Shown here: positions 33,260 to 44,909 of the stretch, piece by piece | Layout of the letters: each line of letters starts with the position of its first letter | Numbering within the stretch: position 1 is the first letter of the stretch | Origin: Perilla frutescens | Lineage: Eukaryota > Streptophyta > Magnoliopsida > Lamiales > Lamiaceae | Reading direction: 5' to 3' | Assembly (NCBI GenBank): GCA_026008535.1 | Contig: BRKX01000014.1 | Coordinates: 44,832,506-44,896,505 of the forward strand | Length of the DNA: 64,000 nucleotides | Position numbers and translations under genes: made by a program | Notes under the pieces: model-generated | Database searches by the model: none | Seen by the model: only the letters and a program-made list of their open reading frames with translations | Told to the model about the DNA's origin: nothing

Positions 33260-36200
33260 GTGTTCTCCACATCTGTTCCCGCTGCTGCCGTTCCCAGCAG
33301 TGATGTTGTGTCTGTGCCTATAGAAGTCCCTATATCTGTACGCTGCGATGCTTCTGAGGTGTCTGCGACTCTGTCTGAGACAGTTTTTGTGACAATTCCA
33401 GAACCCTTATCTCAATCTAGGGTTTTCAATGTTCTTTCCTTATCCCCGGTTGTGGAGCTTGCATCATTGGAATCGATGATTTCCACTGCTATCTATCTTG
33501 ATCCCTCTTCATTAGAAGAGTTTGCTTGATCAATTGATGCATTGATTTTTATTTCTATGCCAGCATCTGTCGCTGACGTAACCGCCTTTTATGTATACTC
33601 CGGTGGTTATGATCTAAGTTTCTTTGGGAGAGGCCTCGCCGAAGACTGCTGATGTTGTTGCTCCCACCTTCACTCAGTTTGAGAGGCGAGAATTGAAGAT
33701 GTTGTTGATGTTGAGGAAGATATTTCCTCACCTGATGCTAGATCTGTTCCACCTGTTTTGGAACAAGGACAGACATTTTCCAAGTCCCATGGTGTGAAGC
33801 TCAAGCTTCAATTGCTTGATGAACTAGAGAAATCCTCTGCTGCTTCTAAGAATCGTGTTGATTCTGCTGATGCTAAGCAGAACTCTGATGAAGATGAGAT
33901 TTTTATATCTCAGTTGGGAACCTGAGCAAAGTCCAAGTCTGCTCGATGAAAAGCTAATGCCAAGAAGGCCTCTGCCTTTGCTTCCGCTCGCTGTGTGACA
34001 AGGAGCGTGTCTGAATGTCTCCTAGGCCTAGTCTCAATGTAGCGCTCCAAACTACTCCGTTTGGCCATGTCACTTAACATACATTTTACTTACTCATTTT
34101 GGCGTGCTTATTTTAAATTGAGCGGAAGCTAAGGTGAAGTTTCATTATAAGGAATGAAATCATAATTCCCAATACGAATTTTTTCACAATTATAACATAC
34201 AACCTATCGGATCTAATTTGTCACACAACGTGGTATTTAATGGAAGCATTTCATAAGTCTATCCACATCAATCATACAACCGTCTAGCCTATCGGGCTCA
34301 TAGATTCATAGAACCCGCCCGTCTAGCACCCTAAATTAACAAACATAATATAGAGTTCAACAACGTACTTCACACATAGAAGGCTCCAAGGTCGAACGAC
34401 CCGCCTTTAAAAGGGTATACATAATATATCAAGTTATCATAGCGCATCTACAAAAGATCGGGCTATTCCCATCCCCAATAATCTTTGATCATAAAGCAAA
34501 AAGAATGATCAATGTAATAATAATATCATGAGTATTTCAAAAGCATAAAAAGAAAACACAAGCTTGTGGGGGTTCTCTTGTGTTCACAACGCTCTTACTC
34601 GAGCCTCGATTCCTCAACCTGAAATTCATTAAATGAATGGGGTGAGTATTTAACAAAATAGTCAGTGGGGAACACTGTAAATAGTTATAGCTAATTGTAC
34701 TAATGAAAATATAATATATGAACTTTTCTTTACTTTGTGGAGACTAGTCTCAACCCCTGCAGGGTCCAAACATCATGATGCCCCTGTTAATGAACATCTT
34801 ACCCCTGTAGGGATGCCCGCAGACATACTACCCCTCAGGGAGGACATTAACAAGTCTATATCGATCCTGAAGGACCTCTGTATGCCTCGAAGGGTCTCAT
34901 TCTTATAACTGGTCCGAAGACCCTGCATACATATACAATCAGAGCACAACAATAACTATAACTTTACATGTGTTCACAGTTTAGAGTTACCCCACCTTAT
35001 GAGACACTTTCACAATTTCTCAACCCTTGAAATACTTCTTGGCCGTGCACAAGTCATCCATCTCGAACCACAACACGTCACCTAGCACCTTGTAATTCTC
35101 TTTTCATTTTAGACGTCGAGTTATACAATTAATCCATAATTTTGACGAAACACAAGTTATACTTTGCTTTAAGGTCTTCATACATATTCATACATACAAT
35201 CATGGATATACAACTCATAACATGGTTTTGGACTTAAAATACACATTAAATCTCTTTAAAGCATTTAATCGAGCACATTACGTACACCCATTTAAAACAC
35301 ATGCTCATGACTCAATTTAAATCCTTTAAACCCAACATTTCAAATACAAACACCTTCATCCTAGAGCTCTAACATACATGAAAATCAACCCCAAACAACC
35401 ATCACAACACCTCCAAACAATTATCAACATATCAAGGAAAATTAGGGCAAAAATCCAAACCCTAGCAACAATGAACCATAAGAATTCGATATAACTTCAC
35501 ATATAGCTTCAAGGAGGTAAATAAACCATATGTTCAAGATATCTAGGCAAGAGGATCAATAATATTGAAAACCCTAATTTTTGGGCATGAACCCTAAATT
35601 CAAATCAACAAGAATGGAGCTTAATCATCGAGAGGGAAGTGGTATTAGATTACCTTAGATGATGGATAATGATGGTAGAATCCCCTCCCAAAAGTTGAAG
35701 AACTCCTTGAGAGAATTTGGGAAGAAATCGTCTAAGTGATGAAGAAAATGAAGGGAAATAAGTGAAGTGTGGTATTTAAAGGTTGGAATTTTCGAAACGG
35801 GGCGCGACCTAGAGGGGGTCGTGTTTAGGGGTCGTGCTAGGATAATACAGTGAGGCGCGACTCAAGGAGGTCGCGTTTGAGCCGAAGAAAAATGGCTCTC
35901 TGAAGCTGATGACATGCGACCAAAATGTCGCGTTTCTCACTCGCGTTGCAGACATCTCAGAACGCGACTCGAAGGGTGTCATGCTTCCCGACCGTATCCA
36001 GACTATAGATTTTTGAAAGAGCTTCGATTTGAGTACTCATGGGCCTCGTGGTTCCAATCGAGTCGAAAGTTATGACCTCCGGACGAAACCCTACCGAAAC
36101 TCAGCGAGACCCTCGCTTTATGCTATTTTCGAAAACACATACAATACACAACTTGAATTTTCAAAACATATTTACTACTCATTTAATGCACACACCGAAA

Positions 36201-37573
36201 TTACATAAAATTAAGGTATGGTAATCATAAAGTTAAATGCAATTACAATCATTCCTTAACACGTAACTTGACATTTTAGTATTAAAAATTCAAACTGTAT
36301 TATACACTCAGTATAATATCACTGTGTGCTATGAAGTATTGGTTCGAGTGGAACAACCTGCAACAAAACAACGGCATAATACAAACATATGATTAAGATT
36401 CAATAATATTAATTCGAAATCATTTACTAAAATTATAATTTATAATTTAGCAAAAAGGATCGGGGTATCACACTCATATTCTCGCCAGCCGCTGATGAAG
36501 AATGTTAGAGCTCTGACCCCTTCTGTTGAGGAGGCTGATGATGTGCCAGAGGATATGTCAAACAGTGCAGACTCTGAATCAGCATGGTTGAGCTGCTGTT
36601 TGATTTGAAGCTTGAAAAATCTGTCTATGATGTGCCTTTGTTTTTAAAGGTTGTGTTACATGAATTTTATGCCAATCGATGCAAGCCCATCCGTGATGTA
36701 AATTCTGCACATGCTTTTTCTATTTATGTGCGTGAAAATTGGCGTTCTTTTTCCCTGCGGTGATTAATGAGTATCTGGGCCGAGAGCACTCTACTGCTCC
36801 TGAGTCTGTCCCTAATATAAATGATGTGGCAGATGAATTGTTTGAAGGAAGTCGTTTGGTGTGGCCAAAAGGAAGGTCCTTGTTGGCATCTGACTTGACT
36901 GTGAAGTTTTCCATACTTCACCAGATTGCAGCGAAGAACTGGCATCTCGGCCAACATCATTCTTCTCTTGTTAAGATGTTGAGAGTCTTGTTGTTTCCGG
37001 TTGGAACACATGTGGTGTTCAACCTTGCCCAGCTGATATTTGATCAGGTGTGTGACCATGCTGAGTCCAAGAGAAATCAGCAGCCCATTGCTTACCCGAG
37101 AATGATTTTCAGCATCCTCTCTTTCCAGCATGATGTTGTGACCTCGAAAGATGTCTACGAGACCTAGGAGCCCCCGCTCATAATCACCCACAAGCTTTTT
37201 TCTGCCCAGCATACTCGTGATATTCCTGCTGTAGATCTTGATGCCAGCTCTACTAAAGATGTGCCGCCATCTGTGCTTCACAGACCTGCACCCAGATCCT
37301 CTGCCAATGCCATGTTCTTTGAATGGCATATTCAGTGCTTGGACCAAGAAGTTTAGGACTGCCCATTCTCGAAAACAGGAGCTTGAGACTTTGATGATGG
37401 ATCGAAAGGCTCATGCCTTTGGTTTTACCTCCCCGCTGGATACACCAGGTCCTTCTAGTGCTGCCTTTAATTTTGCAGGTCCAAGTGCTTCTACCACTCC
37501 TCGACCTGCTCCTACTAGTGTTGTGCCAGTATCTGTTCCAGCTGCTATTGCTGCTGAAGTGCCTCCCGCCTAA
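33260..37573 (+). pseudogene. Element A envelope-like/accessory ORF, split by solo LTR D
   Basis: The first part (33260-34037) is S/P/V-rich low complexity with several frames and stops. The reading resumes after D at 36473. A recognisable domain lies at 36739-37167 (142 aa). It includes INEYLGRE, LFEGSRLVWPKG, ILHQIAAKNWHLGQHHSS, LLFPVGTHVVFN and QLIFDQVCDHAE, the pattern of the envelope-like/'putative plant transposon protein' ORF of SIRE elements. A P/A-rich tail ends near 37573. Its position after pol and before the polypurine tract agrees. The ORF is also broken by its own frameshifts. I infer remote kinship to B's accessory genes. Confidence 0.6.
34038..36472 (-). mobile_element. Solo long LTR D inside element A
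   Basis: Plus-strand ends are TGTAGCGCTCC and GGGGTATCACA. Flanks are CTCAA (34033-34037) and CTCAT (36473-36477), a 5-bp duplication with one mismatch. It contains the AACCTGAAATTCATT...GGGGTGAGTATT...CAGTGGGG block found in the same orientation in element E and inverted in H. That orients it on the minus strand within the Tekay/Del-like LTR group. No protein-coding region. Confidence 0.75.
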
Positions 37574-37683
37574 AGCTTTGGCTTTTATGGCAGCCACTAA
37601 GGGGGAGAAGTGATGATAGGATAGGGAAGAAGATCATCACAGAGATGATGTGAAATAAAGATGAAGAGAAGTTACTCCCCAGC

Positions 37684-38104
37684 TCAGATTAAGGGGGAGT
37701 TCGGAAAAAACTGTGCCTAACAGTTTTTTTATAAATATCGCTTTTTGATATTTGTTTGATCTGCGGATATTTTTCATGAGGTGTGCAGATTAAGAGTTAT
37801 TATCTTCCATAAACGGCAAAGGAGGAGATTGTTAGTGCCATCATTATGCACTAATGCTTGGTTCGTGTTCGTATTGGCGAGATATAGAAGACAATGTGTT
37901 CCAGGGTATGTGCCTGAAGATAAAAGTTCTGCTGTGCAAGTTTTGAAGACACTCCTGGTTCAAATTCAGGGGGAGTGTGCAAAATTGTCCCAGACAGTTT
38001 TTAAATATATCATTTGTTTTGATATATTTTGATCTGCGAAGTTTATTCAAGTGTTGTACAGATTGAGATGATAATTGTCGACCATAAACGCCAAAGGGGG
38101 AGAT
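37684..38104 (+). repeat. Duplicated polypurine tract/LTR-start module
   Basis: A ~275-bp unit is repeated. AAGGAGGAGATTGTTAGTGCC (37816 on) is followed 274-276 bases later by the functional AAAGGGGGAGAT-TGTTAGTGCC (38092 on). The sequences before each (GGGGGAGT..., GATCTGCG..., CCATAAACG) also match. The first copy is a decoy LTR start within the internal region. Confidence 0.75.
38091..38104 (+). other. Element A polypurine tract
   Basis: CCAAAGGGGGAGAT immediately precedes the 3' LTR start TGTTAG at 38105. Confidence 0.85.
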
Positions 38105-39041
38105 TGTTAGTGCCACTATTATGCACTAAGTGTTCGTGTTGTTGTGTTGGCGAGATATGTTCGACAATGTGTGCTTGGGTATGTCCCCGAAGCTTCTTAT
38201 TCCGCTGCGCAAGAAAAGAAGAACAGTTGGCGAACTGTTCTCTCTGATGTCCCAGACATACCCAAGGACACTTTAATTATGGCAGTTTCCATACCAGAAA
38301 GATCTTACGCCCGATTAGTTTGGAAGGTCAAGATATAATCGATTGACTGCCTTTTGGTGTAGATACCATGCTGAATTTAACCCTACTACACATGAAAATA
38401 ATCTACACACATTTTGGAAAATCACAAACCAATATTCACTTACCTATACAGGCAAAAAGAGACAAACAGTGTTATTGAAGTGAAGATTATAAGAAGACCG
38501 ATTTTTACAGCAATCGGTGGATGACTTTTCTTAGATTCTCTTAGCATATTATTTGAGAGTCAATTTCATTTGTGTCCCATGTAATTAACTAGTAGTTGTT
38601 TCATAAACAGTTCAACGTGATAGACTAGTTTTTGAGTGTTTTGAGTGAAACACGTGAGAGGTTGTTTTAATCCATTTTGTACGCAATCTCGGGAGAGATT
38701 GTAAGTTGAAGTCGTGGGTAGCTAAAGGGAGTCTAGTGTCACGGTTGTGAGGGGATCTCACAGCTTTCGTTTAGCGAAGGAGCTCTTGAAGAAGAACGGG
38801 TGACATAAGGAGAGAGTCCTGTATGTGTAAAATCCTCAATACACTTCATGAAGGAGTAGCAAACGAATCTTCAAGTTTGGGCGAAGTCCCCCTAGAGTAG
38901 GTTGATTAACCGAACTGGGTTACCAATCTCGTGCGTTATTTACTGCTTTCTATTTACTGTTCTTACATCTGTCTCAAAATATCGTAGAACACTTGTCAAG
39001 CAGTTATCATAATACACCATTGCACGGATTATTGTTTTTCA
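38105..39041 (+). mobile_element. Element A 3' LTR (complete)
   Basis: 937 bp, TGTTAGTGCCAC to ATTGTTTTTCA, followed by ATGAA (39042-39046), which pairs with ATAAA before the 5' LTR. It is the only full-length copy and shows what the 5' LTR lost. Short ORFs in it are shadows. Confidence 0.88.
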
Positions 39042-39046
39042 ATGAA

Positions 39047-39088
39047 TAAAAGTTTTTGTCAATTTAGCCGGATCATACATGTCATTCT

Positions 39089-39124
<36 letters not shown>

Positions 39125-40829
39125 CATTTTTGAATAATATTTGTAATTTTTTTTATTTTGCTTTGTTTAATTTTGGTTAGCGTTATAAAAGTAATAAGAT
39201 CTGATTGGGTATGCTTGTAGAATGGGTCGCAATAAAAGTATATAAAACGCTCGATAGCAATACAATTTGTGGAAATTTTTCCTACATGTGATGATGTATG
39301 TATATACGTACAAAATAATAGAAATAACATATTTCAGCATGAAATGTTTTAGTTTGAAACATGGTGAAAAATTAAAATCGCCATTATTGATAAAATATAT
39401 ACATGAGATTTGTTTTTAACACTTTATGTTTCAGTCCATGTTTCACAATTAAATTTTTAATTTATATTTGAAAAAAAAATTCAATTTCAAGTTATTGTGT
39501 TTTAATTTATTTTTACAAATGTTAATTAAGGTCCATTCTATTTAATTATGGTACATAAGATTGGGTAAATTAAAAACTAAATAAACGAGTAAATAAAATA
39601 AACAAATAGTTGAATGGGTTAGTTAGGCAATCAAAAGAAAGAATACACTAGGGGTTGGTTTATTTGGATTACTTAGTATAAAATTCAATTATCTAGGATA
39701 TTTGACTCTCGATTTAAGCTCACAAAAGCGATCACTAAAGCATCATAAACCTCTTCTCGAAGCATATGCATTTAGAAATGGGGGCACACATTGTCTCCAA
39801 TTAATTCCTAGAATGTGATTATCTAAAGCACAAATGATCTTAATTAAGCCTTTAACACTATCCATAATCTCTCGATTTAGGTGATAAATGCATTTCAGAT
39901 TTTTAGGATCTTATGTTGAAGCTCATCTTTTGAATTATAAATCAACATACATATTAATCATGTCATTTAAAGATTAGTTAGCTCTCACCAATCAAAAATA
40001 AACAACATCCATACATAGAAAAAATCTAAAGTATAAGCATGAATCTTCAAATATCCAACATAAACATAATTTATATTTCATAATCTGAATAAATCCAACA
40101 TCACAAAGTATCAATGGATTAACTCCTCATTGCAAAATGAAAAATTAAAATCATTACGAGAATGAACATGATTTCAACAAAATTAAAGAACAAAGGAATC
40201 TGGATGGATGTTTGGCCTTCAAATCTTGCTTTAACTTGCTCCTCTTGCCCAATCTCCAATAACTCATCTCTTCTGTCTCTTCCTACTCTCTAAACTTTCT
40301 AAAAGACGCTAAGAGTGGAGCTCTATGCCCTAATTTCGAAATGGGATGAGTTTATATAGTGGAGAAAGAAAAGAAATGAAAGAAAAAAAATGCTAGTCTA
40401 ATTTGTTGAGAATGATGTGTTCCAGATAATGTTATCACTTCCTTTGATAACATCGAAGTCAATATCGTATCTGATGTGTTTCGTCATTCTCGTGACATCG
40501 AGTACAACTCTCTGGAAGTTAACCTTATCATTTCCTAGTATTCAGGATTAATTTATTTTAAATTAATCTTATTATTTTTTGATTTATGTCACATTTTGTT
40601 TTCCACGTATTTAGGGATTTATTGGTTAAATAATTCTGAATTAAATCATGGATAATATTTTATTTTGACTTGTTCAAAATCTGTTCCGGATTTATGGGGA
40701 CGTGATGTTCCCGCTCATTCTTGAACACTAACTGTTGTAGGTGAATGTGGGTCACTGGAGTAACTACCACCATTACATGTTGTTGAAGAACGTGTGTTTT
40801 GCAATGCAGAAGGCGGTTATCTCAAGTCC
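39047..40829. other. Non-coding DNA: tandem-repeat continuation, then repeat-like sequence
   Basis: 39047-39250 continues the ~180-bp tandem array interrupted by element A, with a (TA)n run at about 39086-39125. From about 39540 the sequence resembles transposon-derived leader/LTR DNA, but I found no bounded ends and no convincing ORF. Confidence 0.5.
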
Positions 40830-40834
40830 ACTAC

Positions 40835-41486
40835 TGATGCGATCTAGAACCCCAGGACTTGTATCAGATTATCAGAGAACGTAATCCTCGACCCGAACTT
40901 CACAACACGGACGAACTATAGGCATATGAAACCTATAACCCAACGGTGATTCGAAATAAGAACCTCGGATGAAAAATGAAGAGGCCACAAATAGAGGTGA
41001 TGATTCTGTTTGATAAGTCGGGGTTGAACACGACATACGGTTCAATAAAAATCTCTAGAGAGAATTCTCAAATTCAATATGTCAAAAGCTGTCTCAATAA
41101 TGAGAATACATAACCTTATATAGTTGTTCCAAATAAACTAAGCCCTAAATTAATATCCCAAATAAACTAGGAAATAAAACAAAACAAAATTCAGAAATTC
41201 GGAACCGCCCATACAGGCGCGACACGGTGTCGGTCAGGCCGCACTCGGTCGGGTCGTGCCTCGAGGCGCAAGTGCTGGTCGCACCGTGACTATAACTGGG
41301 CCGTACCTCCCTTGGTGTTTTTCACCCACTGAATCAATGCGCAGTTGCGCCGTGCCTGTGTCCGGGTCACGCCCGGGTCATGCTTTGCCTGTGCTCGGGT
41401 CGCGCCTTCCATCCTTCGAGCCTCCTTTACACGAACTGCTCGAACATGCGAACTCGATCATTGGCACCCCATCCTAGATCGTATCA
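40835..41486 (-). mobile_element. Element F 3' LTR (minus strand)
   Basis: 652 bp with ends TGATGCGATC and GATCGTATCA. Preceded by the target duplication ACTAC (40830-40834). On its inner side the minus strand has a purine run (AAGAGAAGGGGAA), the polypurine tract. Confidence 0.92.
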
Positions 41487-41819
41487 TTCCCCTTCTCTTG
41501 AAAATGATATGTCCTTAAATCCGGATCTTCATCAACATGGGCTCGCCACTTTACTTTTCTCCACCATGCATCAGCAACTGGTAACTTTAATTCTTTGGAA
41601 TGCTCCAGTAAGTTCTTTAGTGATAAATTAAGGGATACCCCTTTATCAACCTGTAAGGATATAACATCACAGAAAAACAAGATGTGTAAGGTTAGTACGT
41701 AGCTCAGTCTCTTGATTTGCTTGGAACCGGCTAGGTCATGCAAAGCATGAATGGTGTATGAAATCTTGCCCACTCCTTTCTCCCTTCGACTGTTCCTCTT
41801 TTGTCTTCATTTAGCCCGC

Positions 41820-42465
41820 CTATTTTTGCAGTGCTATTTGATCCTCAAACACTTGAGATGGTATCAAAGGAGAAAGTGTCACTGTCCGCTGCTTGTGCAC
41901 AAAGGAATATTTGTTGGTGAAACCATCATGCTCCACACGTCTGTCATACTGCCACGGACGTCCCAACAATAAGTGCCCCGCCTGCATTGGTACCACATCA
42001 TACAACACCTCATCTTCATATTTTCCAATCCGGAATGACACCTTCACTTGCTTGTTCACCTTGGTTTCCCCACTGTCATTCAACCATTGTAACTTATATG
42101 GCTTCGGGTGCTTTAGGATAGGGAGACCTAACTTCATCACCAAAACCACACTAACCATATTAGTACAACTTCCACCATCTATTATCACACTACATATCTT
42201 GTCGTTGATATAGCACCTAGTATGAAATAGATTCTCCTGCTGTTTTTCCTCCTCACATTTGGTATGCAAACTTAGTGACTTTCTCGTGACCAACGTGAGA
42301 GCTAGTGGTGCCACACACTCCTCGCCACAATCTTCCTCCAACGCTAGCATCTCAGGGTCAACTTTTTCCTCATTGGTGACAATCTCTCCATTCTTTCGCA
42401 GCAACATCACTCTTTGATTCGGACACTGACTGGCTATGTGTCCTCTCTCTTGACATTTGAAGCAC
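41820..42465 (-). pseudogene. Element F zinc knuckle and aspartic protease
   Basis: A perfect CCHC knuckle, CFKCQERGHIASQC, lies at about 42421-42465. The 196-aa ORF (41820-42410) follows with an acidic segment and a retropepsin-like domain: CSVIIDGGSCTNMVS, then LKHPKPYKLQWLND, then HLLLGRPWQYDR. The DGG form instead of DTG/DSG is, to my knowledge, normal in this plant gypsy group. The ORF ends at 41820, and no reverse transcriptase, RNase H or integrase follows before the 3' LTR. A 99-aa ORF at 41474-41773 overlaps the LTR edge and has no recognised domain. Position and motifs make this a gag-protease-only element. Confidence 0.82.
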
Positions 42466-42533
42466 TTGATATCCCGATTTCTGGAACTGGATTCATTGAT
42501 AGGTGCTTCAACATTTAGCTTAGTTGGTAGCTT

Positions 42534-43591
42534 TCAATCTTCCTTACTCCCTTGGTTCGACTTCCATGATGATGTACTAGTGTTTGGATTCGATTTCCAA
42601 GTTAAAGAATTTGAAAGGTTGTAGTTGCCCCTTCTCTTAAGTTGATCTTTTACCTTGATGGCCATGTGTACCATTTCTTCCAACTCGACGTAATGCTGCA
42701 GCTCTACTACCTCCCGAATCTGTCTATGAAAACCCATTAAGAATCTTGCCATAATAGCTTCCCGATCCTCCTCCACATTAGCTCTGATCATAGATATCTC
42801 CATCTCTTTGAAATACTCATCAATGGTGTTTGTACCTTGCCTTAAGTTTTGCAACTTGTTGTACAGCTCTCCGTAGTAATAGCTAGGCACAAAACGTCAT
42901 CTCATGATTGCCTTCATGTCTTCCCAACTCTCTATTGGCCGCTCTCCATTACGCCGCCTAGTGGCTCTCAACTGATCCCACCACATGATAACATAATCAT
43001 AGAACTCAACAGCCGCCAACTGGACCTTCTTCAACTCAGAATATCTATGGCAGTCGAATATCATCTCGACTTTCTGCTCCCACTCCAAATATAGGGCCGG
43101 ATCATTCTTAACCTGAAACGAAGGAATGTTCATCTTAATATTGCCAAGATGATCATCTGCCCGATTCTATGCCTTCTCCCATTTCTCCGTCCCCCAATAG
43201 CTGAGTATCGATCATCCTCATCGTAGTCTTTAGATTTGGATTCATAGTACTTCTCTCTCTCCCTCTTTACATGCGGATAACATCTAGCCTCCACTCGAGC
43301 TCCTCGACCTCCTCTACCTTTATCACCACAGTCAGTTTGCTCTTGTATTGAAGCTTCCATGTTGTCAAGCCTTTTTGTCAATGCAGCCATCTCGGTCTTA
43401 AATAACTTTCCAAATTGTTGTTGTATGGCCTCCATCATATTTTTAAGATCAAAGTCCTTGGCCGCCTCACCTCCCGTACCTGCAGTTTTGGACATTTTTT
43501 TCTTTTCTTCTTTTTTTCGTCCTTTTTTTGTATCAACTATACCAACAATGCTCAATCCACTCCCAACCACCAGACTATAGCCTTCCAACAA
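42534..43591 (-). pseudogene. Element F gag (Ty3/gypsy)
   Basis: The N-terminal ORF (43130-43591, 153 aa) has a K/E-rich stretch and a coiled-coil-like segment, then basic residues. The retrotransposon gag domain reads across a frameshift at 42897-43133: DPALYLEWEQKVE, FYDYVIMWWDQL. It continues at 42534-42890: LYNKLQNLRQGTNTIDEYF, FLMGFHRQIREVVEL. This is the standard Ty3/gypsy gag signature of plant elements. One stop lies between the last two parts. The zinc knuckle comes next in order. Confidence 0.82.
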
Positions 43592-43852
43592 TATATATCA
43601 ATACCATGAAAAATACCTAAAATTTCACCGAAAAAATTTAAAAAATTTCAAAATTTTTTGAAAAATTTTCGACTTTTCTACAGACGATATATATGCTCTC
43701 AGGAACCCAGATAACCAACCAAAACGTAACAAAAATGCAGAAATTTTTCCCGCCTTTTTACTCTTTTTTTTTCAGATCATCATTTTTTTAACTGATAGGC
43801 GATATAATTAAAATATAGAAATTAGAGGGATAAATTGGAACCTGATACAAAG

Positions 43853-43869
43853 CCGAAGCTCTGATACCA
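43853..43869 (-). other. Element F primer-binding site
   Basis: On the minus strand TGGTATCAGAGCTTCGG lies two bases inside the 5' LTR and matches the initiator-methionine tRNA end. Confidence 0.88.
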
Positions 43870-43871
43870 CT

Positions 43872-44516
43872 TGATGCGATTTGGAACCCCAGGACTTGTA
43901 TCAGATTACCAGAGAATGAAATCCTCGACCTGAACTTCATAACACGGACGAACTATAGGCATATGAAACCTATAACCCAACGGTGATTGGAAATAAGAAC
44001 CTAGGATGAAAAAAGAAGACGCTACAAATAGAGGTCATGATTCTGTTTGATAAGTCGGGGTTGAACACGACACACGGTTCAATAAAAATCTCTAGAGAGA
44101 ATTCTCAAATTCAATATATCAGAAGTTGTCTCAATAATGAGAATACAAAGCCTTATATAGTTGGTCCAATAAACTAAGCCCTAAATTAATATCCCAAATA
44201 AACTAGGAAATAAAAGAAAGTAAAATTTGAAAATTCAGAACCGCCCGTACAGGCACGAAACGGGGTGGGTTGCGCCACACTCGGTCGGGTCGCGCCTCGA
44301 GGCACGAGTGCTGGTCGTGCCATCACTGTAACCAAGCCGTGCCTCCTTTGGTGATTTTCACTCACCCCCCTGAATCAATGCGCAGTCACGCCGTGCCTAT
44401 GTCCGGGTTGCGCTTCACTTGTGCTCGAGTCGCGCCTTCTATCCTTCGAGCCTTCTTTACGCGAACCTCTCGAACGTGCAAACTCGATCATTGGCACCCC
44501 ATCCTGGATCGTATTA
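43872..44516 (-). mobile_element. Element F 5' LTR (minus strand)
   Basis: 645 bp, TGATGCGATT to GATCGTATTA, closely matching 40835-41486. Followed by ACTAC (44517-44521), an exact 5-bp target duplication. Element F is 3,682 bp in all. Confidence 0.92.
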
Positions 44517-44521
44517 ACTAC

Positions 44522-44909
44522 AACAATGAGAAGTGGAAAGCGATTGATTCAAGTCCACACCTCTTGTGATCATGGAACAACTGCTAAGGTAAGATGGAGA
44601 AAGTATTTAAGGTCTTCTTAGACCTTGAAATCATTTGTGAAAGCAGGTTATCATTGTTGTTTGTGAGAAGCTCTGAATCTTACATCTAGTGTCATCTCGA
44701 AGATCCAAGACATCCTCCCCGACATCTGCCTAACATCGCGATCAACTGAAGATTAGTTTTAGTTATGTGTGTAGGTTAGATGGTCAAATATCGAGAGTCT
44801 AGGATTTAGATTGACGTGTTGCGTCTATCTATATGTTTAGATAGTGTTTTGTTCGAGAGATTATTCAAGTGAGTGAAGCTAGAATAGATCTCTTGTATGT
44901 TGTATGCAA
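44522..44909. other. Non-coding DNA between elements F and J
   Basis: This is the sequence into which F inserted: before F arrived it joined directly to 40829. No gene is recognised and only short frames are present. Confidence 0.5.

Noticed and set aside
36724..37347. 207-aa minus-strand ORF
   Set aside because: It is opposite the envelope-like domain of element A (36739-37167), whose motifs are on the plus strand.
37831..38104. An independent second LTR of element A
   Set aside because: Only the first part of the LTR is present and it is flanked by repeated internal sequence. A tandem duplication of the tract/LTR-start module explains it better.
42600..43600. Plus-strand ORFs opposite element F gag
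   Set aside because: Antisense shadows; gag and zinc-knuckle motifs are on the minus strand.
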